Source: CAYPCH01 sp964409165 (GTDB taxonomy: Bacteria > Bacillota > Clostridia > Acetivibrionales > Acetivibrionaceae). From it: a stretch of 20,246 nt of DNA. Where the stretch lies: the NCBI GenBank assembly GCA_964409165.1, contig CAYPCH010000068.1, positions 1 to 20,246 of the forward strand, written 5' to 3'. The translations under genes and the position numbers were made by a program. Below are positions 7,755 to 15,092 of the stretch, piece by piece. Numbering within the stretch: position 1 is the first letter of the stretch; each line of letters opens with the position of its first letter. The notes beneath the pieces are model-generated. The model was not told where the DNA came from. It searched no databases and worked only from the letters and a program-made list of their open reading frames with translations.

Positions 7755-7763
7755 ATTATAGCA
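7755..7763 (-). promoter_or_regulatory. Candidate extended -10 promoter of the WecA/TagO-like gene
   Basis: Minus strand TGC-TATAAT (7763-7755) is a full extended -10 (TGnTATAAT). The -35 is poor (TGTCGA at 18 bases), which extended -10 promoters tolerate. It predicts a leader of about 70 bases. Confidence 0.5.
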
Positions 7764-7899
7764 TAAATTACGGTATTTTCGACATTTCTTTTGCTTAAAA
7801 AGGTTAAATTTAGTTTACAATTTGGATATGTAAATGACTAAACTTTCATTAGGAAAATAGAAGTAGAGCTCATGATGATTTTTGCTACAGCCGATATAA

Positions 7900-8330
7900 A
7901 TCCCTGCGTACCTGCAAACAATCTTTCGACTGCGTGCAAGCATTACGAAACCTATACCAACCTTTGCTCGACTGCCAAAGATACCTTGAAAACCCATTGC
8001 AATCTTTCGACTCCAACAGACCTTCAGCATATAAAATCAAGGTACAGGGTCTGTTTCACCAGAAAACAGGCTTTTACCTGTAATTTCAATGCCTGCGGAA
8101 CCCGTGGCAATCTTAGCTCGAATATTATACATCCCTTTTGACCATATTATAATCTTAAGGACTATAATACAGCCTTACAAGACATATAACACTCTGCCCT
8201 CTGGCTAATACCAAGCTTTGAGTCAAAATTAAGACAAACCTGATATTAACCTTTGACCGACCATTACAAAGCCTTTCTCAGACCTTGTAAAGATCTTGGC
8301 TCAACCATCATGAACCCTACGCAATATATT
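7900..8330. repeat. Degenerate ~20-bp tandem array in the 816-bp spacer 7681-8496
   Basis: The plus strand shows a recurring pattern of about 20 bases, roughly YCTT(T)nnnYGAC followed by an AT/CA-rich tail. Anchors include TCTTTCGAC (7922), CTTTGCTCGAC (7962), TCTTTCGAC (8003), TCTTAGCTCGA (8111), CCCTTTTGACC (8133), TCTTAAGGAC (8153), CCTTACAAGAC (8173), GCTTTGAGTC (8215), CCTTTGACCGAC (8250), CCTTTCTCAGACC (8272) and TCTTGGCTCAACC (8294). Steps are about 20-22 bases, with an irregular block near 8041-8070. The plus strand has far more C than G. The period is not a steady multiple of three, so it is probably non-coding. The function is unknown. The rest of the spacer (8331-8496) is AT-rich and shows nothing further. 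Confidence 0.6.
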
Positions 8331-8496
8331 ATGGACGATATTCCGTTTTTAATTCACGCCAAAATAAGGGAAATTATTATTACCTGAAAAGACTAAACGG
8401 GATAAGTATTTTTGCATTTACAAATGTATCGAAAAACATTAATATTAAGTATGTATAACCTTTAGTTAATATTTCAATTATTCTTGGGGGTTAAAG

Positions 8497-10320
8497 ATGA
8501 GTAAAAATGGAAATAAGCGCTTTCGAATTGAGGGCAAAGATTTACTAATTATGTCTGTAATGACTGCGATTTACCTTGCGATAGCTCTTTATAATCTTGG
8601 GAGCACTAAAGTACCCCAGACTTTCTGGAAACCTGAGAGAATAGGAGAAAGTTTTATTGCGCATTTTGACAGGGAATATGATCTGGGTAAGCTGGATTAC
8701 TATGACGGAATAGGTAATTTGTTTTTTAGGATTGAGTATTTGTCAAATGAAACAGGTGAATTTCAGGAGGCATTGTATCTGCAAATCGAAGGTAAACACA
8801 ACCTTAAGTGGCATAATGCAGATCTGAATGTTAAAACAAGCGCGTTAAGGTTTTATGTCGATATGCCGGGGGGAACTATAAACGAATTTATACTAAGGGA
8901 AAAAGAGAGCAATGAACCTGTAAAAATTAACTCAATAACTTACGAATATATAAATGAGAAAAGCCTCGGAAATGTTCAGAATTTATTTGATGAGCAAAAA
9001 TTTGATACAGTACAGAATTTTATGAATTCATCCTATTTCGATGAAATTTACTTTCCGCGAACTGCTTTTGAAAATCTTAACAGGCTAAATCCCTATGAGA
9101 CAACACACCCTCCTTTGGGTAAACTAATTATTGCCGTGGGCATTGCCATTTTTGGAATGAATCCTTTTGGATGGCGTATCATGGGGACATTATTTGGTGC
9201 TGCAATGATACCTGTCATGTATTTGTTCGGGAGAAAGATTTTTATAAAAAGAATTTATGGGTTTATTGCCGCATTTCTGATGATGTTTGACTTTATGCAT
9301 TTTGCTCAGACCAGAATAGGTACAATAGATGCATACCCTGCGTTTTTTATCATACTGGCCTACTATTTTATGTACGACAGCTTTATTAACAAATCTTATA
9401 TTGTAGGGTTCAAAAAGTCTTTGATTCCTCTGTTTCTTTCAGGCGTTTTCTGGGGATTGGCATCGGCAAGCAAGTGGACAGCTGTTTATGCAGGAGGCGG
9501 ACTTGCAGTGCTGTACTTTACATCAAGAATACTGGAATACCTTGATTATAAAAAGGCTTTGAAAGTCAAGAATTCAAAGGATGATCCCCCAGCTTGGACG
9601 AAGGATTTTATAAAGAAAAGTATTATATATGCATCGCTGTGCTGTATTGTTTTATTTGTAGTAATTCCAATTATAATATATTCATCAACATATCTCCCAA
9701 TAATTACCCTTCCAGGACCAGGACATGACCTAGGAGAAATATGGAGGTATCAAGTTAATATGTTGAGATATCATTCTGAGCTTATAGACCCTCATCCTTA
9801 TCAGTCGCCTGCCTATTCATGGCCTTTTGTCAAACAGCCGCTTTACGAATACAAGGGGATTAATATTCCGGCAGGCAAAATTTCAATTATGTATGTTTTG
9901 GGGAATCCGGCAGTATTTTGGATTGGAATATTCTGCATATTTATAGCCGCTGTGCTAGCCTTGTATAAAAATGACAAGAGGGCAGTTCCGCTGTTAGTAG
10001 CGTTTGCATTTCAGTATGTGCCATGGTTTTTTATAAAAAGGTGTATTTTTATTTATCACTTTTTTACCGCTACTCCTTTTATGATGCTGTGTACAGTATT
10101 TGTTCTGTACTATTTCAGAGAACATTTTCCTAAATATATGGGGAAAATGTATATGAGCAGTAATTTGGAAAAAAGTATGCAAGAAACTTCAAAGGTGCTT
10201 ACCTATAGTTATCTGGTAATTGTTGCCTTGTTGTTTGTTTTGTTTTACCCCGCGATTTCGGGTATGGTTGTTGACGAAAGTTATCTTAACCTTGTCTCTT
10301 GGATGAAAATAGGTTATTAA
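8497..10320 (+). CDS. Protein O-mannosyltransferase-like (PMT, GT39) membrane enzyme
   Basis: A 607-residue polytopic enzyme of the PMT family, which transfers a sugar from a polyprenyl-phosphate carrier to Ser/Thr of exported proteins at the outer face of the membrane. One transmembrane segment (about 13-33) is followed by an unusual soluble stretch (about 35-160), beta-rich in look, placed before the catalytic loop. Then come the conserved acidic pair D182-E183 in YFDEIYFPR, the THPPLGK motif (203-209), SKWTAVYAG and many hydrophobic segments. The C-terminal half also matches the PMT layout, ending with four membrane segments. GGGGG lies six bases before the ATG. The gene stands alone, with a terminator at 10373-10401. 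Substrates are unknown; Thr-rich secreted proteins such as the scaffoldin linkers are an obvious but unproven target. Confidence 0.9.
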   Translation: MSKNGNKRFRIEGKDLLIMSVMTAIYLAIALYNLGSTKVPQTFWKPERIGESFIAHFDREYDLGKLDYYDGIGNLFFRIEYLSNETGEFQEALYLQIEGKHNLKWHNADLNVKTSALRFYVDMPGGTINEFILREKESNEPVKINSITYEYINEKSLGNVQNLFDEQKFDTVQNFMNSSYFDEIYFPRTAFENLNRLNPYETTHPPLGKLIIAVGIAIFGMNPFGWRIMGTLFGAAMIPVMYLFGRKIFIKRIYGFIAAFLMMFDFMHFAQTRIGTIDAYPAFFIILAYYFMYDSFINKSYIVGFKKSLIPLFLSGVFWGLASASKWTAVYAGGGLAVLYFTSRILEYLDYKKALKVKNSKDDPPAWTKDFIKKSIIYASLCCIVLFVVIPIIIYSSTYLPIITLPGPGHDLGEIWRYQVNMLRYHSELIDPHPYQSPAYSWPFVKQPLYEYKGINIPAGKISIMYVLGNPAVFWIGIFCIFIAAVLALYKNDKRAVPLLVAFAFQYVPWFFIKRCIFIYHFFTATPFMMLCTVFVLYYFREHFPKYMGKMYMSSNLEKSMQETSKVLTYSYLVIVALLFVLFYPAISGMVVDESYLNLVSWMKIGY

Positions 10321-10332
10321 AATAGGTTATTA
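10307..10332. repeat. Perfect 13-bp tandem duplication over the PMT stop codon
   Basis: AAATAGGTTATTA occurs twice in direct contact (10307-10319, 10320-10332). The first copy encodes the last residues and most of the TAA stop; the second is untranslated. It looks like a replication-slippage duplication. Confidence 0.8.
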
Positions 10333-10372
10333 AAGGTATTTTGCAGAAAAAGGCTTTTTGTGATATTTTATT

Positions 10373-10401
10373 AAAGAGTACCCATCGAGGGTATTCTTTT
10401 T
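10373..10401 (+). terminator. Rho-independent terminator of the PMT gene
   Basis: GAGTACCC (10376-10383), loop ATCGA, GGGTATTC (10389-10396), then TTTTT. The stem has one G-T pair and extends by AAA/TTT at its base. It lies about 55 bases after the stop codon. Confidence 0.85.
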
Positions 10402-10521
10402 ATGCCATTTTAATTTTTATGAAATCCAACGAGCTATTGGTGTTCAACCCATTCTTACATTAATCACGAAAATGATTCTACATTATAGTTACTTATTTTA
10501 AAAAGTTTATTCATATGGGTA

Positions 10522-10550
10522 TTTACAAAGCAATAAAAATATGATATCGT
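10522..10550 (+). promoter_or_regulatory. Candidate promoter of the GntR/ABC/ankyrin operon
   Basis: TTTACA (10522-10527), a 17-base spacer and TATCGT (10545-10550). The -10 overlaps the left arm of the palindrome at 10546-10588, as expected for a repressed promoter. The -10 is weak, so confidence is moderate. Confidence 0.4.
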
Positions 10551-10588
10551 ATCATGTGTACTACATCACATAGTACACATGATACGAT
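10546..10588. promoter_or_regulatory. Operator-like palindrome for the GntR-type regulator
   Basis: ATCGTATCATGTGTACTA (10546-10563) and its exact complement (10571-10588) flank a 7-base spacer. The inner GTGTACTA/TAGTACAC core resembles half-sites of YtrA-type GntR regulators. It ends 15 bases before the regulator start and covers the likely -10 and transcription start, so it fits autorepression. Confidence 0.7.
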
Positions 10589-10603
10589 TATGAGAGTGAT
10601 TTT

Positions 10604-10984
10604 ATGTTGCTAATTGATCCTAGAAGTACAAAACCAATATATGAGCAGATTGCGGATGGGTTGAAGGAGAATATACTCAAAGGATTGCTGCTACCGGGGG
10701 AGAAACTTCCTTCCATCAGAGAAATGTCCGGTATCCTCACTGTGAACCCCAATACGGTAAGTAAGGCGTATTCGGAACTTGAACGCCAGAGGGTTATTGA
10801 AACGATATCTGGCAGAGGAACATTTGTATCATCCGACTACAGTCCGAAGGTTGATGATGAGCGGCTTAAAAGACTAAAGAGCAATCTGAAGGATATTGTA
10901 ATTGAAGCCCATTATATAGGGCTTGATCGAAATAAGGTGATGGACGTTTTGAACGAAATCTATCTTGATATTGAAAGGGAGTGA
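10604..10984 (+). CDS. YtrA-type GntR family transcriptional regulator
   Basis: A 126-residue GntR regulator of the short YtrA subfamily. The winged helix-turn-helix spans about 10-77, with the family hallmark PGEKLPSIREMSGILTVNPN (31-50), TVSKAYSELERQ (51-62) and the wing GRGTFV (70-75). The remaining 50 residues are the short helical dimerisation tail of YtrA-like proteins; no ligand domain is present. Such proteins usually repress a linked ABC transporter operon, and here the ABC ATPase starts at or just after the regulator stop. The long palindrome at 10546-10588 is the likely binding site. The ATG at 10604 has only a weak GAGAGTG upstream. Confidence 0.93.
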   Translation: MLLIDPRSTKPIYEQIADGLKENILKGLLLPGEKLPSIREMSGILTVNPNTVSKAYSELERQRVIETISGRGTFVSSDYSPKVDDERLKRLKSNLKDIVIEAHYIGLDRNKVMDVLNEIYLDIERE

Positions 10985-10989
10985 AGATT

Positions 10990-11886
10990 TTGATAGAAAT
11001 TTGTGATGTATCCAAATCAATAGATGAAAGCAAAATTTTGAGCGGAATAAACTTGGAAATTAAAGAAGGAAGCATTATGGGACTTGTTGGACCTAACGGT
11101 GCGGGAAAAACTTCCATTATAAAGATTTTAACTGGTTCATGGAAGGCGGATGAAGGTTTTGTGAAGTTTGACGGAAAAGATGTTTTTGACAATCCAGAGG
11201 TCAAGGCTAAAATTGGCTATGTGCCGGATTTTTGCCACTATTATGAGTCTTACAGAGTAAAGGAAATAGTCAGGTTTATAAAACTTGCATATACAGAATT
11301 CAGTGAAAAAAGGTATGATGAGTTAAATAATATATTCCGGGTATCGCCTTCAAAAAGAATAAGCGGCATTTCTAAAGGGACAAAAACGAAGCTTATGCTA
11401 ATGCTGAGCCTTAGCTTCATGCCAAGATACCTTATACTTGATGAGCCGACCTCCGGGCTTGATGCTCTTGCAAAAAGAAAATTTGTAGAAGTGATGCTTG
11501 ATGAGGTCGCAGAACGGAAAACGACAGTTCTAATTTCCACGCATAATCTTGCAGATGTAGAGCAGATATGTGACAGCATTGCTGTTATAAATTCAGGGGC
11601 TATAAAGTTCTGGGGTACTGTAGATGAAATGAAACAAAAGGTCAGAAAACTACAGGTGATATTTGAAAAGGGAGTATCCGAAAACATTCTTGGCTGTAAA
11701 GAAATACTAAGCGTTAAAAATGTGGGAAGTGTATATCATGTGGTCACAAAAGATTACTGTGATGAGTTTAAAAAGAAACTCAAAAATAATGGAGCAACTT
11801 TGGTTGAGGAAATAGATTTGAGTCTTGAGGAAATTTTTATTTATTCATTGGGAGGGGAAAAGGTTTATGATGAAATTACCAAATAA
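10990..11886 (+). CDS. ABC transporter ATP-binding protein (YtrB/BcrA-like)
   Basis: The ATPase of an ABC exporter-type system. Walker A is GPNGAGKTS, Walker B is YLILDEPTSGLD, and the switch histidine is in STHNL. The signature motif is SKGTKTK instead of LSGGQ, common in the YtrB/BcrA-type branch, and the Q-loop glutamine is replaced (GYVPDF). The C-terminal 80 residues are a family-type accessory tail. Start choice: a GTG at 10981 overlaps the regulator stop but sits on top of the AGGGAG; the TTG at 10990 has that Shine-Dalgarno eight bases upstream and gives MIEICDVSKSIDESK, 298 residues, so I prefer it. It is co-transcribed with the regulator and overlaps the permease by about 20 bases. 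The transported compound is unknown; relatives respond to cell-wall-active antibiotics. Confidence 0.92.
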   Translation: MIEICDVSKSIDESKILSGINLEIKEGSIMGLVGPNGAGKTSIIKILTGSWKADEGFVKFDGKDVFDNPEVKAKIGYVPDFCHYYESYRVKEIVRFIKLAYTEFSEKRYDELNNIFRVSPSKRISGISKGTKTKLMLMLSLSFMPRYLILDEPTSGLDALAKRKFVEVMLDEVAERKTTVLISTHNLADVEQICDSIAVINSGAIKFWGTVDEMKQKVRKLQVIFEKGVSENILGCKEILSVKNVGSVYHVVTKDYCDEFKKKLKNNGATLVEEIDLSLEEIFIYSLGGEKVYDEITK

Positions 11887-12913
11887 AGCCTTGCTGTATA
11901 GGGATTGGAAGTATTCAAAACTATTTATGCCTATATTGTTCCTGGAACTACTGTATTTTATATTTGTAGCAGACATAATCTTTCTTTATCAGGATGCGAG
12001 CAATAAAATGATAGTGTTAATATTCATGTTTATTACAATACTCGGAATGTCAGTTACTCTGTTTAATTATGACCGAAAGCTTTCAAATTATACCCTTGTA
12101 GCAAGTATGCCGTTTACTAGAAATGAAATTATGAAAAGCAAATGGCTGGTTGGATTATATAACATAATTATTCCTTTTTTAACTGTTTATGTTTTGGCAA
12201 ATATTATACTGATTCTAAGATATAGCTGGAAGACGGACATTCCTTTTGTAACTAAAATACTTTCCGGTGATATGCTAACTGCATTTATGATGTTTGGATT
12301 TGTAATGCTTATACAATCAATGAACGGTTCGTCCCTGTTCGGAGTTTTTACAACCGCACTTTTTGCTACTTTTCCTCTATCGCTGGTTTATTTGATATAT
12401 GGTGTGTTTTTGGGGTATTATGGTGCCGCAGGAAACTTAATTCCTGATTACTTAGCTCCGCTTGCAAGTAGCAATATACTTGAGATAATATTTGGGGGTG
12501 TTTGGTTTCTGTTTGGGATAGAATTTGGAGATGTCAGTTATATGTTTTCTCCTGAGTATTATACATATATGGGGAGTATGCCATTTTTTGTATTAAAAGT
12601 GTTTCTATTATTTCTGATCACTGTTTTATTTTTTGTACTATCTTCAAAAGTATACAGCCAAAATAAGTTTGAGGAAAACGGCAGTATCTCAACTGTCGGA
12701 AAGCTGGAAAGGCTTTATAAGATAGTGATGGCTTACTTTATAGGGTTTATCATTCATCAAGTATATTTCAATATAGTGATTGGTCCGAGTCTTGGGTTGT
12801 ATAAAACAGGTATTAGGCCCGATGCTGTAATTTTATGTTGTGTACTTATTCCCATTCCGCTTTATTTTGTTATGGGAAAGTTGATTGATGTATACAACAA
12901 AAGATTTTCATGA
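11867..12913 (+). CDS. ABC transporter permease, partner of the ATPase
   Basis: A very hydrophobic protein, 348 residues from this start, with about eight or nine membrane segments. There is no soluble domain of note and no sharp family motif, so the call rests on topology and context: it directly follows and overlaps the ATPase. The frame opens at a TTG (11825), but that is deep inside the ATPase gene. The ATG pair at 11867/11870 follows GGGAGGGG and AAAAGG and gives MMKLPNKALLYRDWKYSK, a normal cytoplasmic start for an ABC-2-like permease. It probably works as a dimer with the ATPase. It could be a YtrC/D-type permease, but I cannot show that from motifs. Confidence 0.8.
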   Translation: MMKLPNKALLYRDWKYSKLFMPILFLELLYFIFVADIIFLYQDASNKMIVLIFMFITILGMSVTLFNYDRKLSNYTLVASMPFTRNEIMKSKWLVGLYNIIIPFLTVYVLANIILILRYSWKTDIPFVTKILSGDMLTAFMMFGFVMLIQSMNGSSLFGVFTTALFATFPLSLVYLIYGVFLGYYGAAGNLIPDYLAPLASSNILEIIFGGVWFLFGIEFGDVSYMFSPEYYTYMGSMPFFVLKVFLLFLITVLFFVLSSKVYSQNKFEENGSISTVGKLERLYKIVMAYFIGFIIHQVYFNIVIGPSLGLYKTGIRPDAVILCCVLIPIPLYFVMGKLIDVYNKRFS

Positions 12914-12932
12914 CGTTTAGGAGGGAATTTAA

Positions 12933-14105
12933 ATGAAAAGATTTGCTTTTGTGCTTGGCATTATATACATATCTGCTATTCTGCTATCTGTTGCATATGC
13001 AAACTTTTTTGGCAAGAACATAGTAGTTTCGGCGGATAAGGGAGATGTTAAAAGGCTTGAACGGCTTATTGAGAAAGAAAACAATAAAGAAGTACTCACT
13101 GATGCTATGGTTGCTGCAATTTTTGCCGATCAGGCTGAATGTGTAAAATTATTGATTGAAAAGGTAGATAACCCGGATATGTCAAGTGAAAAATATGGCA
13201 ATTGTACTCCTTTATGGCTTGCTGCAATGTCCGGAAAAAAGGATATAGCAGAGCTTTTGATTGATAAGGGTGCTGATATAAATATTGTAGGAAGCAATGG
13301 AGATAGTTTGTTTATTGAACTGATAAGGTCCGGTAGATTTGATACAGCAAAGCTTATACTTGACAAGGGTGCTGAATTTGACGCAGAGAAATTCAACTCT
13401 TCAAAAAAAGATGGACTACACATAGGACTACACATAATAGACATTATCCCCGAATTTAAAGACGAATTGGATTATATTAGCAGATACATGTTAGACAAGG
13501 GTGTTGATATTAACAGTAAGTTCGGAGAGCATGTGGTTCGTGCAGCTATACTATTGAAGGATTATGAGTTGCTTGACTTTTTAATAGAAAACGGTGGAGA
13601 TATTCATCTTTCAGCAGGGCTTTCCCATGCGGCCCAACATGGTGAAAAAGAAATAATGGATTATCTTATTGCAAAGGGTGCAGATATACAGAGCGACTAT
13701 GGAGCAATGGCACTAGAATCTTTTTATGGCAATGCAGATTTGATGCAGCATATGATCGAAAAAGGAGTACCTATGGAATCGGACAGAATCAACTTTATTG
13801 TTGACAAGGCAATTAGAGACGAAAATGAAGAGATTGCGAGGCTTCTGTTGGAAAAAGGCGCTAAGGTAAATAAAGTGCTCACCGAAGAAAAAGGAAAGAC
13901 AGTTCTGTTTACTGCGGTTAATAAATGTAGTCCTGAAATGGTGAGGCTTCTTCTTAATTATGGGGCTTCGGTAAAAATAAAGGACATTAACGATTATAAT
14001 GTATTTGATGCATTGAATTCACTAAGAAATAATATAGACTGGTTTGATTTTGGACATAAAAAAGATTGTGACAGAATTGAAGAAATGTTAAAGAGTGCCG
14101 ACTAA
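12933..14105 (+). CDS. Ankyrin-repeat protein with N-terminal membrane anchor or signal
   Basis: 390 residues. An N-terminal hydrophobic segment (about 4-23, before YANFFGKN) suggests a signal peptide or anchor. The rest is a run of ankyrin repeats, clearest at 91-118 (CTPLWLAAMSGKKDIAELLI then DKGADIN), 229-253 (LSHAAQHGEKEIMDYLIAKG), 290-313 and 322-350 (TVLFTAVNKCSPEMVRLLL). Others are more worn (about 32-75, 122-150, 180-225, 257-281). A 12-bp tandem duplication (13413-13436) gives GLHIGLHI inside one repeat. GGAGGG lies before the ATG and the gene starts 19 bases after the permease stop, so it belongs to the operon. Ankyrin repeats bind proteins; the partner, perhaps the ABC permease or an envelope protein, is a guess. 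Confidence 0.85.
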   Translation: MKRFAFVLGIIYISAILLSVAYANFFGKNIVVSADKGDVKRLERLIEKENNKEVLTDAMVAAIFADQAECVKLLIEKVDNPDMSSEKYGNCTPLWLAAMSGKKDIAELLIDKGADINIVGSNGDSLFIELIRSGRFDTAKLILDKGAEFDAEKFNSSKKDGLHIGLHIIDIIPEFKDELDYISRYMLDKGVDINSKFGEHVVRAAILLKDYELLDFLIENGGDIHLSAGLSHAAQHGEKEIMDYLIAKGADIQSDYGAMALESFYGNADLMQHMIEKGVPMESDRINFIVDKAIRDENEEIARLLLEKGAKVNKVLTEEKGKTVLFTAVNKCSPEMVRLLLNYGASVKIKDINDYNVFDALNSLRNNIDWFDFGHKKDCDRIEEMLKSAD

Positions 14106-14233
14106 TATAAGGAAATAATATATTCAAAACTAAAGAAGCCCTTTCTGTATCGTTTTATGCAGTATCAGATTGCTGGTTTTTAGCAGTAATAGTGTTTTTT
14201 AAAACTACTGATTTAACTTTCCTAAAGAAGTTG

Positions 14234-14279
14234 TTGGGAGAAGTGGAGATATTGTTATCTTACTTCTCTCAATCTTTTT
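14234..14279 (+). terminator. Rho-independent terminator after the ankyrin gene
   Basis: The stem TTGGGAGAAGT..AGAT (14234-14250) pairs with ATCT.ACTTCTCTCAA (14257-14272), with one G-T pair and a small bulge, and is followed by a T-rich run to 14279. It closes the GntR/ABC/ankyrin operon and sits just before the promoter of the HAD genes. Confidence 0.75.
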
Positions 14280-14285
14280 ATAACC

Positions 14286-14314
14286 TTGAAACATATTCAT
14301 ACGTGTTGTATAAT
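14286..14314 (+). promoter_or_regulatory. Sigma-A promoter of the HAD gene pair
   Basis: TTGAAA (14286-14291), a 17-base spacer and TATAAT (14309-14314). This is close to consensus with ideal spacing, right after a terminator and about 60 bases before the first HAD start. It also shows that the open frame upstream of 14375 is leader, not coding. Confidence 0.78.
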
Positions 14315-14374
14315 TATGAAAACCTATACTTGAGTGCGATAAAGATTTTGTATAGAATTAGAAAGGAATGTAAA

Positions 14375-15019
14375 ATGAAAGCAGTTGTTTTTGATATGGA
14401 TGGTTTAATGATAGATACTGAAGGTATGTATTTTGAAGCCGAAAGAGAAATGGCGAGAATGTACGGAAGAGTTGTAAAGGATGAAACCTTATGGAAGATG
14501 ATGGGGAGAAAACCTTTAGAATCAATGCAGATTTACGTTCAGGATCTTAATCTTAACGTAAAGCCTGAAGATGTGCTTAAGTTGAGGGACGACATTACCT
14601 TGAAAAAACTTAACCAAGAAGTGGTTCCGATGCCCGGACTTTATGAAATTCTTAACAGCTTGAAAGGAAAAATAAAACTTGCTATTGCAACTGGTTCTCC
14701 GGATAAATTTCTTAAAATAGTAATTGATAAGCTTAGGCTTGAGGATTATTTTGACGTTATGCAGGCTTCGGATAGTATAATAAATGGAAAACCCGAGCCT
14801 GAGATTTATTTAAAGACAATTGATAAATTAGGTTGTTTTCCTGAGGACTGTATTGTCCTAGAAGACTCTAGTAATGGAGCCTTGGCAGGTAAAAGAGCAG
14901 GGTGCTATACTATTGCAATACCCTCTGAGTACACCAATATGCAGGATTTCAGCTTTGTAGACTATGCAGCGTCCAATTTGAGCGATGCGGCAGATTATAT
15001 AATGAAAAATTTATTATAG
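14375..15019 (+). CDS. HAD hydrolase, beta-phosphoglucomutase-like
   Basis: A 214-residue HAD subfamily IA protein. The nucleophile motif is VFDMDGLMIDTE (D7, D9), then a helical cap domain (about 17-85), motif II IATGSP (T106), the lysine in GKPEPEIYLK (K139) and the acidic motif VLEDSSNGALAGKRAG (E163, D164). This set is shared by beta-phosphoglucomutases and sugar-phosphate phosphatases; which reaction it catalyses cannot be told. The frame is open from 14192, but AAAGGA sits seven bases before the ATG at 14375, the promoter lies at 14286-14314, and family alignment begins exactly there. The next HAD gene follows after 73 bases on the same strand and may be co-transcribed. Confidence 0.92.
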   Translation: MKAVVFDMDGLMIDTEGMYFEAEREMARMYGRVVKDETLWKMMGRKPLESMQIYVQDLNLNVKPEDVLKLRDDITLKKLNQEVVPMPGLYEILNSLKGKIKLAIATGSPDKFLKIVIDKLRLEDYFDVMQASDSIINGKPEPEIYLKTIDKLGCFPEDCIVLEDSSNGALAGKRAGCYTIAIPSEYTNMQDFSFVDYAASNLSDAADYIMKNLL

Positions 15020-15092
15020 AATCTATTATATACAATCAACTATATAATAGAAGCAATAAGTATGAAGATAAGGATAATGAAGGTTGGAATAT

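Noticed and set aside
7815..8141. Two overlapping small frames on opposite strands inside the ~20-bp array
   Set aside because: They look repetitive only because the DNA is; the repeat period drifts out of frame and neither has a supported start.
7900..8330. CRISPR array
   Set aside because: There is no constant repeat, units are contiguous and degenerate, and no cas gene is near.
14170..14205. Weak hairpin ATTGCT/AGCAGT followed by a T-run after the ankyrin gene
   Set aside because: A six-base stem with a G-T pair and a distant T-run; the stem at 14234-14279 is far better.
14192..14374. N-terminal extension of the first HAD protein
   Set aside because: It spans a terminator and a near-consensus promoter; the family start and Shine-Dalgarno are at 14375.
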